A DNA stretch of 10,956 bases from the NCBI GenBank assembly GCA_910585935.1, contig CAJUHN010000116.1, positions 1 through 10,956 on the forward strand. Reading direction: 5' to 3'. Of this stretch, positions 7,404 to 10,956 are shown one piece after another (position 1 is the stretch's first letter; every line of letters starts with the position of its first letter). The notes under the pieces are model-generated. The model saw only the letters and a program-made list of their open reading frames with translations, was not told the origin of the DNA and did not search any database. Both the position numbers and the translations under genes were made by a program. Source of the DNA: an uncultured Lachnospiraceae bacterium (lineage in GTDB: Bacteria > Bacillota > Clostridia > Lachnospirales > Lachnospiraceae).

Positions 7404-10400
7404 CTAGTTTTCTACCTGAATCAGAATCTGATGAACTCCACTCGTCGCTAACATATAGTGAATTTTCTCTGTCCGGTTTAAATCAATATCTATGACTTTA
7501 TTTCGATTCAACTGATGCGCACTTAAACGAATATTTTTCACAGTTCTAACCCCTGTAATCTCTTGCAGTAAATTTAAAATCTGCATCTCACTCGGCAAAA
7601 CACCGATTTCAAAATTAGCAGGATTTAAAAATTCCTTTAACCGTTTTTCTGCTTCTCTTCTCACATCAAATACCTGACTATATTCTGACACTTCCATGCT
7701 CACTGTTACATTTAATTCAATAAACTTCGGTTCAATAATTTGAAATATATTTTTCTCATACAATTCACTGTTCATTCTGGGTTTTAAGTAATTCATGACC
7801 TGCTCTCGGATTCCATCAAAATACTTTCTTCCTTTTTCAAAATCTCTTTGAAGAAGTACTAATGTCACAGCTCCATACTGCTTTTTCCCTTCTGCATTAT
7901 AATTAGAAAAGCATTTGGCGCGAATAATATTTCTGGTGGCTTCCTTTGCCAGATCTTCATAATCTTTTGCTGTCACAGCCCGATCTCTATGTCGAAGTGA
8001 TGCCGCACGGCGTTTTATTGCTTCGTCAATCGTTTCCTGTTTCAGCCCTCCTGTTGTCGCTTCATAATTAGATACCTCACTGATAAAACCAATATCCGAT
8101 TCTAACATCGTGATCTTTCCTTCTGAAAGATTTCCCTTTTCCGCTTCTGTGATGCTATACTGAATCTGGATGGTTGCTTCTGTCCCATCTGGCGGAATCA
8201 GACCATTTCTTCCATCTGGAAAGGAAACTGTTCCTTTAATTCTATCCAGAACATATCTTCTCTCTAATGTTCCATCGATATGAAACTGTTCCACTTCCTC
8301 CCATAAAACCCAAATTTCTTGTACTGTTCCGCTCTCATTTAAGACTTCACGCACTCTGCCTTGTTTTTTTAATTCAGAAAGTTCTCTTCCATTCAGGCGT
8401 TTTTTCTCATTTGCCCAAACCTCTAATTGATAGATCTGCTGATGGTTGAGATGACAGACCAGATTTTCCTGATTCGGTCGCACATAAAAATATTCATTCT
8501 CTACGGTTTCAATCCCTTTAATAGAAGTAGAGTTGAGATAAATTCCCTCTATATAAGGCAGATTCCCTCTGTTCGCCTCTTTTTGATAGAGCTTTTCATA
8601 ATCTAAAATCCTTATCCAGTAACGCTCTTTTCCAAACAATCTTTTCTTTGTGAAATTTTCTTGTTCCATTAAAGTGAGCAAACCTGTTTTTTTTAAGTGT
8701 TTCGTTTCATCTACGATATTTAAGTTTCTCCAATGTCCATTACTATAATATTCATAGCCTAGATTGGGAAGTTTTTCTGTCATCGTCTCTCCCATAGAAA
8801 ATAAAATTCTAAGTGGTCCTTTTTCTAATGGGAGGTCAAACCCTGCATACATCACCATTTGACGTTCTTCCCGACAGTTCACAAAAGAAATCCCTCTCTT
8901 ATCCTTAAGCTGTTCTTTCCCATAGATCTCTTGTTCCAAATTATTTTCTAATATCAGGCAGTCTGGTATGATATCATTTCGATTATACTCATAACGCAGC
9001 TTCAAAAAACTGACTCTTGGTGCAATATAATTTCCTTTCATTTTATAAAAATTATTCATTTTTAAAACTCGTATCCGAATACAATAAGTAATTTTAGAGT
9101 TGACAAGAAACGGTTCTATATCAGCCGGACAGATAAAATTAACAGAAATACACCGTCTTTTCACTCCTTCTTTAATAGAAAATAAATCGGTATATTGTTT
9201 ATTCAGAAATAACCGTTTGAATCCTTCTCCATTATAATATTCCCACACTACTTCTCCTACACTGATGTCATACTCCTTATCCACCTTTATCGCAGAGCGC
9301 TTCATGATCATCTTCCAATCAATCGCAGCTCCTTCCTCTCCTCCGCTTTCCAATGGCACGCTGATAAAATCCATATCAAAATCCATATGGATAAAAGCGC
9401 CTTTTTTTCCGAGCACTTCTTCGGAAGCAATATAACACTCCTCATAAGGAATCGGTCTTTCTCCAAAAGGCAGAAATTCTCTTACGATTTGCTCTGTCCC
9501 CTGCGAATAAATCAGTTCTGGAACGGCTTCTCCTTTGGATCGGATAGCGAGTGTATCTATTTTATATGTTCCGAATCCTCGCCCATCAAAAACCTCAGCC
9601 CGAATAAAATAGCTGCTAAATTCTTTCTCTTTTATTTCTAATAGAGCAAATGGAGGCTGATCCTTTCCCTTATAGAGCATCAGATATCCATCTTTTACTT
9701 TCTGTTTTTCAAAGTTTTGATATCCTTTCTCACTATAATAAGAAAAACGGATTTTTTCTTGTTTTAAAAAAGTTTCTATCGGCAACGGATCTTTTTGGCT
9801 TCCCGATCTGCTTTCCTGAAAATCTATGGTAATCCATGCTGCTCCATGAATATGAAAAACGGATTTATGACAAAAAGAGAAACAATGTTTCTGCAGATTT
9901 TCCTTTTTCTGATCAAATACAAAAAAGCCACCGGGAAAAGGGGTTTCTTCTGTCTTTTCATATAACAAAGAAATCTTATCCTCTGTGGGAACGCTTAAAT
10001 AAATATCTCGAAGAGAAGAAGGAGTTACATAGACATCTTCTATGGTTTCAAATGTAGTATTTTCTCCATTCTCTGCTTCTCCTATCAGCCGTGTTTTCGT
10101 TGGCACTTCACAACCCTTTACTTCCTGATTGATGAGCTGAAATGTGATATATCCCTCTGCCGGTACAGAAGATTTTAGCCTTGTTCCGATTTTCTTAAAA
10201 AATTCCATACAATTTTTCTTTTCAATCTGATTAAAATGCTGAATCGTATCTGCCATCATATCTGCATAAATCAACGCAAGGGAAGCTCCGACATCTGGCA
10301 GTTCTTCATTAAAACGCCATTCTGGTGTATAAGCTGCTGCTTTTCTCTTTATCTCTTCTACCAATTCTTCTTTGGTTCGACTGTCAAATTCCGAAACCCG

Positions 10401-10406
10401 CTTCAC
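7404..10406 (-). CDS. Baseplate J/gp47-like protein, large paralogue (1000 aa)
   Basis: This is a large baseplate wedge protein of the J/gp47 type, comparable in position to Afp11 (T4 gp6-like). The N-terminus carries LPDVGASLALIYADMMAD (36-53), which parallels the DPGITFLELLSW segment of the next gene. The J core is C-terminal: FPDGRNGLIPPDG (729-741), NYEATTGGLKQETIDEA starting at 780, and HRDRAVTAKDYEDL (806-819). A wing-like terminal region follows, with EIGVLPSEMQILNLLQEITGV (about 933-953). Residues 130-720 look like beta-rich insertion domains that I cannot name; they make it much longer than P2 gpJ (about 300 aa). The start is GTG at 10406 behind GGAGG. An overlapping ATG at 10408 is out of frame and immediately followed by TGA. 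The gene ends 40 nt before the second J-like gene. Cytosolic; no signal or membrane helix is seen. Confidence 0.9.
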   Translation of the reverse strand: MKRVSEFDSRTKEELVEEIKRKAAAYTPEWRFNEELPDVGASLALIYADMMADTIQHFNQIEKKNCMEFFKKIGTRLKSSVPAEGYITFQLINQEVKGCEVPTKTRLIGEAENGENTTFETIEDVYVTPSSLRDIYLSVPTEDKISLLYEKTEETPFPGGFFVFDQKKENLQKHCFSFCHKSVFHIHGAAWITIDFQESRSGSQKDPLPIETFLKQEKIRFSYYSEKGYQNFEKQKVKDGYLMLYKGKDQPPFALLEIKEKEFSSYFIRAEVFDGRGFGTYKIDTLAIRSKGEAVPELIYSQGTEQIVREFLPFGERPIPYEECYIASEEVLGKKGAFIHMDFDMDFISVPLESGGEEGAAIDWKMIMKRSAIKVDKEYDISVGEVVWEYYNGEGFKRLFLNKQYTDLFSIKEGVKRRCISVNFICPADIEPFLVNSKITYCIRIRVLKMNNFYKMKGNYIAPRVSFLKLRYEYNRNDIIPDCLILENNLEQEIYGKEQLKDKRGISFVNCREERQMVMYAGFDLPLEKGPLRILFSMGETMTEKLPNLGYEYYSNGHWRNLNIVDETKHLKKTGLLTLMEQENFTKKRLFGKERYWIRILDYEKLYQKEANRGNLPYIEGIYLNSTSIKGIETVENEYFYVRPNQENLVCHLNHQQIYQLEVWANEKKRLNGRELSELKKQGRVREVLNESGTVQEIWVLWEEVEQFHIDGTLERRYVLDRIKGTVSFPDGRNGLIPPDGTEATIQIQYSITEAEKGNLSEGKITMLESDIGFISEVSNYEATTGGLKQETIDEAIKRRAASLRHRDRAVTAKDYEDLAKEATRNIIRAKCFSNYNAEGKKQYGAVTLVLLQRDFEKGRKYFDGIREQVMNYLKPRMNSELYEKNIFQIIEPKFIELNVTVSMEVSEYSQVFDVRREAEKRLKEFLNPANFEIGVLPSEMQILNLLQEITGVRTVKNIRLSAHQLNRNKVIDIDLNRTEKIHYMLATSGVHQILIQVEN

Positions 10407-10412
10407 ATAAAT

Positions 10413-10418
10413 CCCTCC
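10413..10418 (-). promoter_or_regulatory. Ribosome binding site fixing the GTG start of the large J-like gene
   Basis: GGAGGG lies 6-7 nt before the GTG at 10406. The sequence at the start is ATGTG: the ATG at 10408 overlaps the GTG but reads ATG-TGA and stops at once, so GTG in the long frame must be the real start. The overlapping dead-end ATG could lower initiation slightly; that is speculation. Confidence 0.75.
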
Positions 10419-10453
10419 GTTTCTTTTTTCTCTTCTTGTTTTTCAAAAATTTT

Positions 10454-10873
10454 TTAACCTTCTCTAAAACCTTCGTTCATATAATAGGGATAGACCAGAT
10501 TATAGGGATTATTGGTAGCACGTACCATATAGCTGATAAAAATATTCAGCCTTCCCTCCGCTTGTGCATCTGCTTCCACTTGTACCTCTATCTCCGTAAT
10601 TCTAGGTTCCCATATCACTAATGCATTTTGTATTTCCATCTGCATCTGCAATAAAATAGATGGTTCTATAGTTTCAAATGTATATTCTTGTATTCCACAG
10701 CCAAATTCTGGGCGCATCATTCGCTCTCCTTTTCTTGTCATCAAAATAATGCGGACTGCTTCTTTGATATCTTCTTCATAAGAGGACGTTTTCACATATC
10801 CTGTCGCTTCATCAATCTGTACTGGAAATTTCCAGCCCACACCCAGAAAATCTTTTACCAGCTTTTCGTCCAT
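10454..10873 (-). CDS. GPW/gp25-family baseplate wedge protein
   Basis: This 139-residue protein has the length and layout of the gp25/W family, related to T4 gp25, Afp9 and T6SS TssE. The family is a wedge component that nucleates sheath assembly on the baseplate. Visible hallmarks are GWKFP at 13-17, the basic segment RKGERMMRPEFGCGI at 47-61, and WEPRITEIEV at 88-97. The last contains the EPR motif (89-91) typical of gp25 and TssE. The ATG at 10873 follows AGGGAGGA with 8 nt from GGAGG to the start. It is the first complete gene of the operon here and precedes the J-like genes by 47 nt. No PAAR gene lies between gp25 and the first J-like gene, unlike the Afp9-10-11 order. The acidic C-terminus ends YPYYMNEGFREG and no membrane segment is seen. 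The family assignment is firm; the CIS role comes from family and neighbours. Confidence 0.93.
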   Translation of the reverse strand: MDEKLVKDFLGVGWKFPVQIDEATGYVKTSSYEEDIKEAVRIILMTRKGERMMRPEFGCGIQEYTFETIEPSILLQMQMEIQNALVIWEPRITEIEVQVEADAQAEGRLNIFISYMVRATNNPYNLVYPYYMNEGFREG

Positions 10874-10900
10874 CTTTCTTTCCTCCCTATTTTTAGTTAA

Positions 10901-10956
10901 TTAGGCAATTGCAAAACTCCAAATACCGTAGAAATACTGATTTTTATGAATATCTA
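10901..10956 (-). CDS. Possible 3' end of an upstream gene (partial)
   Basis: One minus-strand frame is open from the right edge to a TAA at 10903-10901 and would encode a C-terminus reading DIHKNQYFYGIWSFAIA. A stop 27 nt before the gp25 start fits the compact spacing of the rest of the operon. By analogy with other contractile injection loci, the gene before gp25 is often the spike/hub protein (baseplate V or VgrG-like), but 17 residues cannot identify a family. A second frame is also open after a TAG at the edge, to a TAA at 10899-10897. The choice of frame is therefore a guess, and this stretch could simply be a leader. Confidence 0.3.
   Translation of the reverse strand, partial: DIHKNQYFYGIWSFAIA

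Noticed and set aside
10454..10873. T6SS TssE as the identity of the gp25-like protein
   Set aside because: TssE belongs to the same superfamily, but the neighbouring J-like and tail-I-like genes fit a phage-tail/eCIS-type baseplate and no TssF/TssG/TssK-like gene is present.
9387..10900. Several plus-strand open frames of 60-98 codons opposite the large J-like and gp25 genes
   Set aside because: All lie opposite well-supported genes and translate to Phe/Ser/Leu-rich sequence typical of the reverse of AT-rich genes.

Overview
The window is a single, tightly packed minus-strand operon of AT-rich, Firmicutes-like DNA. Arg is mostly AGA, Shine-Dalgarno sequences are strong GGAGG or AGGGG types, and three genes start with GTG. 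This suggests a Clostridia relative, possibly Lachnospiraceae, but no taxonomic marker gene is present, so that is inference. No gene on the plus strand is supported.

Transcription runs from right to left. At the right edge (10901-10956) there may be the last 17 codons of an upstream gene. Next come a gp25-type baseplate wedge protein (10454-10873), a 1000-residue baseplate J-like protein (7404-10406), a second baseplate J-like protein of 670 residues (5351-7363), a phage tail protein I/TIGR02242-like protein (4210-5340), a 584-residue protein with an N-terminal FERNKYFYGKLL motif and a C-terminal bacterial Ig-like domain (2441-4195), a 291-residue protein with a divergent kinase-like cytosolic part and one transmembrane helix (1533-2408), and a gene running off the left edge (1-1526). 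That last gene encodes a basic N-terminus, one transmembrane helix and at least 15 complete MORN-type repeats plus a partial one. Intergenic gaps are 6-47 nt and no terminator is visible between genes, so the seven genes are probably one transcriptional unit.

The first four complete genes form the baseplate of a contractile injection system (CIS): gp25 and the two J-like proteins would make the wedges, and the tail-I-like protein and the FERN/Ig protein would sit at the periphery. Sheath, tube, spike and ATPase genes are not in the window and would be expected further right (upstream).

The unusual part is the downstream end. Two adjacent single-pass membrane proteins lie where fibre and tape-measure genes often lie in phage or extracellular CIS loci. 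One has a pseudokinase-like cytosolic domain and the other a long MORN-repeat ectodomain. My working hypothesis is a membrane-anchored or envelope-attached CIS of a Gram-positive bacterium. The 69-bp repeats at the left edge are about 90% identical at the DNA level, pointing to recent expansion or homogenisation of the MORN ectodomain.
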